Under the pieces are notes generated by a model that searched no databases, was not told where the DNA came from, and saw only the letters and a program-made list of their open reading frames with translations. A DNA stretch of 48,747 nt, taken from positions 1 to 48,747 of the forward strand of contig CAYGPP010000014.1 in NCBI GenBank assembly GCA_964351885.1. The letters are read 5' to 3'. The position numbers and the translations under genes are program-made. The first letter of the stretch is position 1. Every line of letters starts with the position of its first letter. Positions 1-6,512 of the stretch are shown here, in pieces. Source of the DNA: Marinoscillum sp964351885. Lineage in GTDB: Bacteria; Bacteroidota; Bacteroidia; Cytophagales; Cyclobacteriaceae.

Positions 1-1
1 A

Positions 2-193
2 AGAATAAAAGGCGTAAGCATTAAAGTGGGTGATAATGTAAGCGAACTTTCAGGGTATCAAAAGAACAAACGTACGAATGGAGATGAAAGTATTCTGTTT
101 TCTCCCTCCAATGATGAAACCATCTACTTCATAATCAATTTTGATCAAAGAACAGGAGAGATCACTAACATGGAATACCTACAATTGACTTAG
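2..193 (+). CDS. C-terminal end of an unknown protein (partial)
   Basis: An open reading frame enters from the left edge and stops at TAG 191-193, giving 63 residues that end in NMEYLQLT. The fragment is polar (VGDNVSELSGYQ, then SPSNDETIYFIINFD) and looks like the end of a soluble, beta-rich domain. No family is recognisable from so little. It converges with the rluB-type gene, and an inverted repeat at 228-260 lies between them. The reading frame is open from base 2 and codon use looks normal, so a real gene end is likely, but its identity is unknown. Confidence 0.55.
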   Translation, partial: RIKGVSIKVGDNVSELSGYQKNKRTNGDESILFSPSNDETIYFIINFDQRTGEITNMEYLQLT

Positions 194-227
194 TCAAATA
201 AAACAACTTAGTAATTTCTAATCTCTC

Positions 228-260
228 AAAGCCAACCTAAGACTCACCTCGGTTGGCTTT
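228..260. terminator. Inverted repeat between convergent genes, candidate terminator
   Basis: AAAGCCAACC (228-237) is perfectly complemented by GGTTGGCTTT (251-260) around a 13-base loop. The right arm lies in the last codons of the rluB-type gene, whose stop is 237-239. The flanks are only modestly T-rich on either strand, so it may be a weak bidirectional terminator or an RNA 3'-end stabiliser. The perfect 10-bp stem and the convergent position are the support. Confidence 0.5.
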
Positions 261-1046
261 CTTGCCACCAATATTCTGTAGTTGATTGACCTCTGCGGGT
301 GATAGGTGTCTAAATTTCCCTCTTGAGAGGTTCTTCTTGGTCAGTGGCCCAAACATAACGCGATCAAGTTTCTCTACTTGATAGCCCACACTCTCAAAAA
401 TTCGGCGAACAATTCTGTTTTTACCTATGTGTATTTCGATTCCAAGCACTGTTTTGTCGTCTGACACTACCGCCAATTCATCTGGAGCAGCCACCCCATC
501 CTCTAGTTTCACTCCCTTCAAAATCTTATCAAAATCCTCATTGGTGATCGGCTTATCAAGTGTGACTTGATATATCTTCTTGATTTTGTGCGACGGGTGA
601 GTGAGTTTCTTTGCGAGTTCACCATCGTTAGTGAATAGCAACAATCCTGTTGTATTTCTATCCAAACGCCCAACAGGATAAATGCGCTCATCGCATGCAG
701 TTTTCACCAAGCTCATAACCGTTCTTCTGCCCTGAGGATCAGTCGCAGTGGTAATGAAATCATTTGGTTTGTTAAGCAATACGTATTGAGGTGATTCTGC
801 CTTGAGTTTTCTGCCCATGTACTCCACATCATCGTTGCGAAGCACTTTGGTGCCCATCTCAGTTACGATCTTTCCATTTACTTTGACCTTTCCTTCTGCT
901 ATCAACGTGTCTGCTTCACGGCGCGAACAAACGCCTGCATTCGCTACAAAGCGATTAAGCCTTATTTCTCTTGGTGCTGGATTGTAAGCCTGCTTACTCT
1001 TTTCACCTCCTTGCTTTGGTTTCCCGGTGCCTCTCTTTTCAGTCAT
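237..1046 (-). CDS. rluB: RsuA/RluB-family pseudouridine synthase (RluB-type)
   Basis: This 269-residue protein isomerises a uridine to pseudouridine in rRNA; by resemblance the target is the 23S rRNA site of RluB. A basic, low-complexity tail (about 1-28) precedes an S4 RNA-binding domain (about 28-88, RLNRFVANAGVCSRREAD). The catalytic domain follows, with GRLDRNTTGLLLFTNDG at 127-143 and catalytic Asp129. The basic N-terminal extension is common in Bacteroidota RluB homologs. The start ATG overlaps the scpB stop (ATGA), so the two are translationally coupled in a dksA-like/scpB/rluB operon; scpB next to rluB is a widespread arrangement. RluE or RsuA specificity cannot be excluded from sequence alone. 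Confidence 0.88.
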   Translation of the reverse strand: MTEKRGTGKPKQGGEKSKQAYNPAPREIRLNRFVANAGVCSRREADTLIAEGKVKVNGKIVTEMGTKVLRNDDVEYMGRKLKAESPQYVLLNKPNDFITTATDPQGRRTVMSLVKTACDERIYPVGRLDRNTTGLLLFTNDGELAKKLTHPSHKIKKIYQVTLDKPITNEDFDKILKGVKLEDGVAAPDELAVVSDDKTVLGIEIHIGKNRIVRRIFESVGYQVEKLDRVMFGPLTKKNLSRGKFRHLSPAEVNQLQNIGGKKANRGES

Positions 1047-1606
1047 GCTTCTTCTTCCTTACCTATTACATTTTCTTCTTGGACGAAATCTTTTGGGGTT
1101 GGCAAATCCTTGAGGTTGTTAATCCCGAAGTAATCCATGAATTTTGAATTAGTTCCGTAGAGCATTGGTCGCCCTATGGTTTCTGCTTTTCCTCTGATTT
1201 CAATCAGTTCCTTTTCGAGCAATTTGTTCACCGCATAGTCACAATTAACTCCTCTTATTTGTTCGATATCCGTTTTAGTGACAGGTTGCTTGTAGGCAAT
1301 GATTGCCAACGTCTCCATAGCGGAATTAGACAGTCTCCTTTTGGATTGCTGCTTTAGTAAAATACTAATGCTCGCCTGATATGCGGGTTTGGTCAAGAAT
1401 TGATAACCTCCTCCACTCCTTACCAATCCAAATGAATACTCATCATTATCGAATTTTTCTATGAGCGTAGCTATACCCCCAGAGATATCTTCAGCCGGAA
1501 CGTCCGCTTCGAACATCTCTTTTAAGCACAACTGAATCTCTTCTTCAGTGATAGGTTTTGGCGAGCAAAAGACCAGTGCCTCAAGATGATTCGCCAAATA
1601 ATCCAT
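1043..1606 (-). CDS. scpB: Segregation and condensation protein B
   Basis: ScpB dimerises and binds the kleisin ScpA to form the SMC condensin complex that compacts and separates chromosomes. The 187 residues show the two winged-helix halves typical of the family, with the hallmark RRLSNSAMETLAIIAYKQPV near the middle and VTKTDIEQIRGVNCD following. The last 20 residues are acidic and probably disordered. Its start ATG shares one base with the stop of the dksA-like gene (TAATG), and its stop overlaps the rluB start (ATGA), indicating one operon. No scpA is seen nearby; in Bacteroidota it is often elsewhere. Confidence 0.92.
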   Translation of the reverse strand: MDYLANHLEALVFCSPKPITEEEIQLCLKEMFEADVPAEDISGGIATLIEKFDNDEYSFGLVRSGGGYQFLTKPAYQASISILLKQQSKRRLSNSAMETLAIIAYKQPVTKTDIEQIRGVNCDYAVNKLLEKELIEIRGKAETIGRPMLYGTNSKFMDYFGINNLKDLPTPKDFVQEENVIGKEEEA

Positions 1607-1986
1607 TACTTCTTAGCATTCAGCTTTGCCTCTATAGAGTGCTGAGTATGAGGTACTGCTCTCAATCTTTCTTTACTGATCAATTTACCTGTATCAATAC
1701 AAACACCGTAAGTGCCATTCTTAATTCTTACAAGTGCATTTTCTAAATTGATGATAAACTTTTGCTGACGTCCGGCAAGGGTGCTCAACTGCTCTTTCTC
1801 AGCAGTATCAGCTCCATCCTCCAAAGTCTTCACAGCTCCTTGACTAGCATCAGCTCCAGAATCTGAACTTCTAGTGAGGGATTGCTTTAGGATGCTCAGC
1901 TCATCTCTTGATTTCTCTAATTTAAGTTTGATTAACTCTTCAAACTCGACTAGTTCGTCTGCGGAATATTTTGTCTTCTCAGCCAT
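1606..1986 (-). CDS. DksA/TraR-family protein with a degenerate zinc finger
   Basis: The 126 residues comprise a long N-terminal helical hairpin (about 8-85) followed by a C-terminal segment, GTYGVCIDTGKLISKERL, that aligns with the C4 zinc finger of DksA/TraR. Such proteins insert the coiled coil into the RNA polymerase secondary channel, usually with ppGpp. Here only one cysteine of the usual four remains (Cys96), so metal binding as in E. coli DksA is unlikely. Related one-cysteine versions are common in Bacteroidota. First gene of the scpB-rluB operon. The tip of the coiled coil carries acidic residues (DSGAD, EDGADTAEKE), consistent with a role at the polymerase active site, which is an inference. 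Confidence 0.82.
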   Translation of the reverse strand: MAEKTKYSADELVEFEELIKLKLEKSRDELSILKQSLTRSSDSGADASQGAVKTLEDGADTAEKEQLSTLAGRQQKFIINLENALVRIKNGTYGVCIDTGKLISKERLRAVPHTQHSIEAKLNAKK

Positions 1987-2054
1987 ATGAATAAAAGTTT
2001 TACTTTACCATAAAATAAGCGCTAAAGTAACGAAACCCAAGCTCATAAAAAATT

Positions 2055-3059
2055 ATGCCTTGTCTCCACTCCCTCAAAATCTCTTTCATTTTATTATTCT
2101 CAATTGGATTACTGATCAGTTGCAATTCCTCCAAAAAAAGTGAACTAAAAGTGAAGGAAAACTCAAAATTTGGCATTGTAATCCATGGAGGAGCTGGTAC
2201 CATAAAAAGAGAAAATATGGACTCCTTGACGGAAAAGGCTTACCGAATGAAATTGGAAGAGGAGCTCATTGAAGGATATCAGGTAATCGAATCGGGCGGA
2301 TCAAGCTGCGATGCTATCCAAGCTGCCATCTTAGTGATGGAAAACTCTCCGCTCTTCAATGCCGGTATTGGGGCTGTACTGACTGCTACTGGAGAAAATG
2401 AATTGGATGCAAGTATTATGGATGGACAAACCCTTGAAGCTGGCGCCATAGCTGGTGCGAAAACCATCAAAAATCCAATCCTCGCAGCTCGAAAGATAAT
2501 GGACAATTCAACTCATGTGATGTTATCCGGAGCTGGAGCATCACAATTCGCAGAAGAGCAAGGACTAGAAATAGTAAATCCAGAATACTTCAAAACTGAG
2601 CATCGAATAAAGCAGCTCGACAAAATTGTGAAGCGAATAGAAAAAGAATTTGGAACCGTAGGGGCAGTAGCTGTGGATAAAGAAGGAAATATCTGTGCTG
2701 GCACCTCCACGGGAGGTATGACGAATAAAAAGTGGGGAAGAATCGGCGACTCTCCAATCATTGGAGCTGGCACCTATGCCAACAACAATACTTGTGGATT
2801 CTCAGGGACTGGTCATGGTGAATATTATATTCGTGTGGCAGCCGCGCATGATGTTTCAGCACTAATGGAATATAAGGGTCTTTCGGTAGAAGAAGCTGCT
2901 CAAAATGTAATGAATAAAATAGGGAATCTGGGAGGGAAAGGTGGCTTAATAGCTATGGACAAAAACGGAAACATCTCCATGCCATTCAATACAAGTGGTA
3001 TGTATAGAGGCTATCTGAGAAAAGGTGAGGCTCCAATAATTAAGATTTTTAAAGATTAA
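2055..3059 (+). CDS. Isoaspartyl peptidase/L-asparaginase (Ntn hydrolase) lipoprotein
   Basis: Type-2 plant-type asparaginase that hydrolyses isoaspartyl dipeptides and asparagine. The 334-residue precursor starts with a lipoprotein signal (FILLFSIGLLISC, lipobox Cys23), so it is exported and lipid-anchored. The enzyme spans from about 38 (IVIHGGAGT) to the end. Autocleavage should occur at Gly200-Thr201, where GTVGAVAVD gives the nucleophile Thr201. The conserved STGGMTNK and RIGDSPIIGAGTYANN substrate-binding segments follow. It is 18 bases upstream of an M28 peptidase with the same orientation, so both probably serve in degradation of peptides in the envelope. Confidence 0.92.
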   Translation: MPCLHSLKISFILLFSIGLLISCNSSKKSELKVKENSKFGIVIHGGAGTIKRENMDSLTEKAYRMKLEEELIEGYQVIESGGSSCDAIQAAILVMENSPLFNAGIGAVLTATGENELDASIMDGQTLEAGAIAGAKTIKNPILAARKIMDNSTHVMLSGAGASQFAEEQGLEIVNPEYFKTEHRIKQLDKIVKRIEKEFGTVGAVAVDKEGNICAGTSTGGMTNKKWGRIGDSPIIGAGTYANNNTCGFSGTGHGEYYIRVAAAHDVSALMEYKGLSVEEAAQNVMNKIGNLGGKGGLIAMDKNGNISMPFNTSGMYRGYLRKGEAPIIKIFKD

Positions 3060-3077
3060 CAATTACACATAATCAAA

Positions 3078-4553
3078 ATGAAAAACACACTTACTCTGCT
3101 CTTAGCCTTCACCCTTTCGTGGACTGTTTTGGCACAAAAGGATAAAAAACTCACAGATAAAACTGTCAATAAAGCTAATATAGCTGCTCATCTAAAATTC
3201 ATTTCGTCCGATGCACTGCAAGGAAGAGACACACCTTCTCAAGGACTGGAAGTAGCTGCCGAGTATCTAAGAACTCAGCTAGAATTATTTGGTGTAAAAC
3301 CGCATCCAGAATACCCGGACTATTTGCAACCTGTGAAAATGATCTCCCTCAAAAAACCCTCCTTTGGTAAAATATCAGTCGATTCGTCAAGCTTTCGCTT
3401 AGAGGGTAATTTCCTTTACACGAGTGGACAAGATATAAATATTGAAGCTGAACATGTCGTGCTAGATTATGCAACACCGAATGAAATAGCCGCACAGGAT
3501 GTAAAAGGAAAAGTTATCGTTTCTAATTCGGGCGATGGTATCTCGCAAAGTCCTAGAGAATGGCGAAAACTCACCAAAGAAAAAACAGCTGCCGCAAAAG
3601 ATGCGGGGGCCCTTGCTTTGATTGAGTTGTATGCTTCTCCAAAAATTCCTTGGCCATTACTTGTCAGATACCTGAGTAGGGATAAAGTGATCTTAGATGA
3701 GGATGAATCTCTTGCCGAATTCTCAACAATATTGATGTATAACCCAGATAGAATTGCCTCTAAAGCATTTGCTAAATCAAGTAAAGTACAAATTGAAGTA
3801 ACTGGAGTAAATAACGCATCATTCGTTGTTCATAATGTGGTTGGGATAGTTGAAGGGACTGACGCGGTGCTGAATAAAGATTATGTGACCTATTCTGCTC
3901 ATTATGATCATGTGGGAATTGGTAGAGCAGACAGCACTGGTGATAATATCTATAACGGCACACGAGACAATGGCATAGGTACTATCACAGTTTTAGAAGC
4001 TGCAAAAAACTTAGCAAAATATCCTACAAAAAGGTCTTCTCTTTTTGTGCTATTTGCTGGCGAGGAAAAAGGATTACTTGGGAGTAAGTGGTTTGTAAAT
4101 CATAGCCCTATTCCTCTCAAGGATATTGTGTTCTGCTTCAACAGTGATAATGGAGGATATAATGACACGTCAATGGCCACTGTAATTGGTCGAGATAGAA
4201 CCACTGCCAGTGCGCTAATCATTCAGGCAATAGAAACTTATGGGCTCACTGCAGGCAATGATGAAAAGTATAAAGAGCAAGGATTGTTTGATCGCTCGGA
4301 TAATGTCAGTTTTGCTGCAAAAGGGATTCCAGCTCCAAGTTTCGGAATGGGTGTGAATGAGTACGATGCCCAAGTACTTAAAACTTATCACCAACCTTCC
4401 GACGAATTTGAAACAGTAGATATGGAGTACCTATACACCTTCTATCGCGCTTATGTGTATGCTGGAAGATTGATTGGTAATATGAAAGAGACACCTTTCT
4501 GGGTAGAAGGTGATAAGTATTACGAAGCAGGAAAGAAGCTCTACGAGGAGTAG
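3078..4553 (+). CDS. M28-family zinc metallopeptidase with PA domain, secreted
   Basis: Aminopeptidase-like enzyme of 491 residues. A signal peptide (MKNTLTLLLAFTLSWTVLAQ) directs export. A protease-associated domain (about 120-250) precedes the di-zinc catalytic domain. Predicted ligands and catalytic residues are His275 (SAHYDHVG), Asp297 (NGTRDNGIG), Glu329/Glu330 (FAGEEKGLLGS), Asp357 (FNSDNGG) and His438 (TYHQPSDE). The first ligand motif reads AHYDH and the Asp motif TRDN rather than the commoner GADDN, which is within family variation. It is 18 bases after the asparaginase gene, likely the same transcript. Periplasmic or secreted peptide trimming is inferred; substrate unknown. Confidence 0.9.
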   Translation: MKNTLTLLLAFTLSWTVLAQKDKKLTDKTVNKANIAAHLKFISSDALQGRDTPSQGLEVAAEYLRTQLELFGVKPHPEYPDYLQPVKMISLKKPSFGKISVDSSSFRLEGNFLYTSGQDINIEAEHVVLDYATPNEIAAQDVKGKVIVSNSGDGISQSPREWRKLTKEKTAAAKDAGALALIELYASPKIPWPLLVRYLSRDKVILDEDESLAEFSTILMYNPDRIASKAFAKSSKVQIEVTGVNNASFVVHNVVGIVEGTDAVLNKDYVTYSAHYDHVGIGRADSTGDNIYNGTRDNGIGTITVLEAAKNLAKYPTKRSSLFVLFAGEEKGLLGSKWFVNHSPIPLKDIVFCFNSDNGGYNDTSMATVIGRDRTTASALIIQAIETYGLTAGNDEKYKEQGLFDRSDNVSFAAKGIPAPSFGMGVNEYDAQVLKTYHQPSDEFETVDMEYLYTFYRAYVYAGRLIGNMKETPFWVEGDKYYEAGKKLYEE

Positions 4554-4611
4554 AATTTTGTTATTCTGAACTTCATTTAGACTTACCATCCTTAATGATG
4601 TTAAGCCTTTC

Positions 4612-4992
4612 TTATTCCCGATGATAGGCAGCCCAAAGTATAAGCAATGGATGAATAACGAGAAGTCTGAAATAACCAACCCATTCGTCAACGCATAGCT
4701 CTCCTGCACAACTCCCTACCTGTATAAAGTAAACATGCGATGGAATAAAGCAGATCAACATCGCAACGATCAGGTAAGCAGAGGCTTTTCTCGTGGTAAC
4801 TAATAAGAGCCCAACACCCAAAAGCACTTCCGCTACACCACTCAGCAAATTGATCTCTTTGGGAAATGGTAAATAAGTAGGAATCAATGGAAGATAAAAT
4901 TCAGGATTAATGAAATGATTCGCTCCTGCGATAACATAAAACCCTGACAGCAACCAAAGACTAGTAATCTTAATTCGTGAGCTTCCAACCAT
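4612..4992 (-). CDS. DoxX-like small membrane protein
   Basis: The 126 residues form four predicted membrane helices, with the opening pattern SGFYVIAGANHFINPEFYLP found in DoxX/DUF417-type proteins of this phylum. Two cysteines sit in the loop before the last helix (VGSCAGELC). Function is not established. Its start region overlaps the end of the upstream gene by 23 bases in another frame, so the two are co-transcribed and possibly coupled. It converges with the M28 peptidase gene across a 58-base gap with only a weak hairpin. Confidence 0.75.
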   Translation of the reverse strand: MVGSSRIKITSLWLLSGFYVIAGANHFINPEFYLPLIPTYLPFPKEINLLSGVAEVLLGVGLLLVTTRKASAYLIVAMLICFIPSHVYFIQVGSCAGELCVDEWVGYFRLLVIHPLLILWAAYHRE

Positions 4993-5365
4993 TTCGGTGA
5001 ACTTCTTTTAAAATCAGAAAAAATGGAACCCACCAGATAAGATCATTGGTGATAAGCGTGTAACCAAACTCAGCCGAAACCTTACCCAAAGAATAATTCA
5101 TCACATAGCCTATAGGCCCGAAGATCTTGCCCAGAAAGCCCACAGCAACGATAGGCCAATGTCGAATAGGATCATAGCTCGCAAGCCAATAACCTATCCC
5201 ATACACGCCAATGACCATCCCCATACCCTGCCAAATAGTGGTATGGTTAAGGGGGTCCATTTGTGTAAGTTCGAAGAAATGATTTGGAAAAAGAACTACC
5301 CACGCTCCCCAAACCACATTATATATTGCCGCGATTTTCAAAGTATTAGCTTGCCAATTTTGCAT
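4970..5365 (-). CDS. Small multi-pass membrane protein, unrecognised
   Basis: The 131 residues contain about four hydrophobic segments (IAAIYNVVWGAWVVLF; WQGMGMVIGVYGIGYWLA; WPIVAVGFLGKIFGPIGYVM; WWVPFFLIL). I do not recognise a family with a known reaction. Co-oriented and overlapping with the DoxX-like gene suggests a two-component membrane module. Its upstream region on the minus strand carries two stem-loops, the nearer having a U-rich tail in this gene's direction, so leader control by attenuation is possible. Real coding status is supported by the overlap and absence of a competing frame. Confidence 0.7.
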   Translation of the reverse strand: MQNWQANTLKIAAIYNVVWGAWVVLFPNHFFELTQMDPLNHTTIWQGMGMVIGVYGIGYWLASYDPIRHWPIVAVGFLGKIFGPIGYVMNYSLGKVSAEFGYTLITNDLIWWVPFFLILKEVHRNGWKLTN

Positions 5366-5408
5366 GACATACTAACTCGAAATAACTTGAAGAGTTTTGA
5401 GAAAAGTA

Positions 5409-5457
5409 AAAGCCGAGGGATTTGAAACATAATGCTGATATACAGACCCTCGGCTTT
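5409..5457 (-). repeat. Stem-loop repeat, copy 1 (terminator-like on minus)
   Basis: AAAGCCGAGGG (5409-5419) pairs perfectly with CCCTCGGCTTT (5447-5457) around a 27-base loop containing TTGAAACATAAT. Read on the minus strand the 3' arm runs into CTTTTACTTTTCTC, resembling an intrinsic terminator 44 bases before the start codon of the minus-strand gene. It could end a short transcript begun upstream or act as an attenuator. Its twin lies about 130 bases away. Confidence 0.55.
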
Positions 5458-5538
5458 AGGTGACACCACAAGTGTCGGGAGTATAACATCACGTTCCGAT
5501 GAGACCCTTATTAATGAAAGTGGGTAAGTAAATGCACA

Positions 5539-5594
5539 AAAGACAGAGGGAGTTGAAACATAATACGTTGATGCGTAGTGAACCTTCAGTCTTT
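5539..5594 (-). repeat. Stem-loop repeat, copy 2
   Basis: AAAGACAGAGGG (5539-5550) pairs with CCTTCAGTCTTT (5583-5594), a 12-position stem with one A-A mismatch and one G-T wobble around a 32-base loop. The loop again begins with TTGAAACATAAT as in copy 1. One stem pair differs between copies in a compensating way (C-G in copy 1, A-T in copy 2), which suggests the RNA fold, not only the sequence, is kept. Function is unknown. Confidence 0.5.
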
Positions 5595-5729
5595 AAATTC
5601 TAAATGCCAAAACCAGCCTTGAATTAAGTACCCTATGATAGATTCTAGATAATTTATAATTTTTTTTTCGCCTAGGTTGATGTTTGTCATACTCACTATG
5701 AGCAACTCGACCTACTTTTAAGTATTGAA

Positions 5730-6512
5730 ATGAAAGCCATGGCAAAAACTAAATCTTACGATCAGGATATCGCTGACTTACAAGTTGAGCTTGTCCACCT
5801 ACAAGAATGGGTAAAAGCCCAGAAACTCAAGGTGGTTGTTATTTTTGAAGGACGGGATGCCTCAGGCAAGGGAGGAGTCATCAAACGGATCACAGCACCA
5901 CTGAATCCCAGAGTATGTCGGGTTGTCGCACTGGGCGTACCTACCGAGAGAGAGAAATCACAATGGTACTTCCAGCGATATGTTGAGCACCTTCCAGCAG
6001 CGGGAGAAATGGTTCTCTTAGACAGAAGTTGGTACAACCGTGCAGGAGTAGAAAAAGTCATGGGTTTTTGTACAGATGAGGAATACGAAGAGTTTTTGAG
6101 ATCATGCCCGGAGTTTGAACGGATGCTGGTAAGATCCGGAATTATCCTCATCAAGTATTGGTTTTCGGTAAGTGACGAAGTACAAGAAAAGCGATTCAAC
6201 GAGCGCATAACGAACCCGCTGAAAAGGTGGAAATTCAGCCCTATGGATTTACAGTCGAGAGAAAAGTGGCTAGAGTATTCCAAAGCTAAGGACGACATGT
6301 TTGCCCATACGGACACCAAGCAGTGTCCGTGGTATGTGGTGAATGGAGATAGCAAAAAGACAGCAAGGCTCAATTGCATTGCCCATTTGCTTTCATTGAT
6401 TCCGTACAAACCGATTTCGCTGGAGCCGATTGAGCTACCTACACTACCCGAAGCAAAAAGCTATGTGCGTCCTCCAGTGGATTATCAGAATTTTGTGCCA
6501 GAGATCTACTAG
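5730..6512 (+). CDS. ppk2: Polyphosphate kinase 2
   Basis: PPK2 transfers phosphate between polyphosphate and nucleoside diphosphates (or monophosphates in some classes), helping to regenerate nucleotides. The 260 residues have a P-loop kinase fold: Walker A GRDASGKGG at 41-49, Walker B LLDRSWYNRAGVE with Asp98, and a lid segment (NPLKRWKFSPMDLQSREKW). The length suits a single-domain enzyme. ATG codons exist at 5730 and 5739; the second (MAKTKSY) may be used. The stop codon abuts the stop of the giant convergent gene with no bases between. Substrate class (ADP, GDP or AMP) cannot be fixed by eye. Confidence 0.93.
   Translation: MKAMAKTKSYDQDIADLQVELVHLQEWVKAQKLKVVVIFEGRDASGKGGVIKRITAPLNPRVCRVVALGVPTEREKSQWYFQRYVEHLPAAGEMVLLDRSWYNRAGVEKVMGFCTDEEYEEFLRSCPEFERMLVRSGIILIKYWFSVSDEVQEKRFNERITNPLKRWKFSPMDLQSREKWLEYSKAKDDMFAHTDTKQCPWYVVNGDSKKTARLNCIAHLLSLIPYKPISLEPIELPTLPEAKSYVRPPVDYQNFVPEIY

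Larger units (their letters stand above)
5366..5729. other. Divergent intergenic region with two related stem-loops and a T-tract
   Basis: This 364-base gap separates the minus-strand membrane gene from ppk2 on plus. It holds two inverted repeats (5409-5457 and 5539-5594) sharing the core TTGAAACATAAT, a small hairpin GACAC-CACAA-GTGTC (5462-5476), and a run of nine T (5660-5668). No gene ends here on either strand, so the terminator-like structures are unexplained by neighbouring genes. No ORF longer than about 31 codons (5432-5527) is present. A clear Bacteroidota promoter (TTTG...TAnnTTTG) could not be fixed. Confidence 0.6.

Noticed and set aside
4575..4615. Terminator between the M28 peptidase and DoxX-like genes
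   Set aside because: Only a five-base stem (CTTAA/TTAAG) is visible, too weak to call.
5432..5527. 31-codon ORF in the gap before ppk2
   Set aside because: It runs through both arms of the stem-loops, has no recognisable peptide features and is within chance length for this gap.
5421..5562. TTGAAAC motifs resembling the end of CRISPR repeats
   Set aside because: Only two copies, about 130 bases apart, with unlike flanks and no regular repeat-spacer order and no cas genes.
5762..6409. 215-codon antisense ORF opposite ppk2
   Set aside because: The plus-strand frame has intact PPK2 Walker motifs; the antisense translation has no family pattern and is a shadow.
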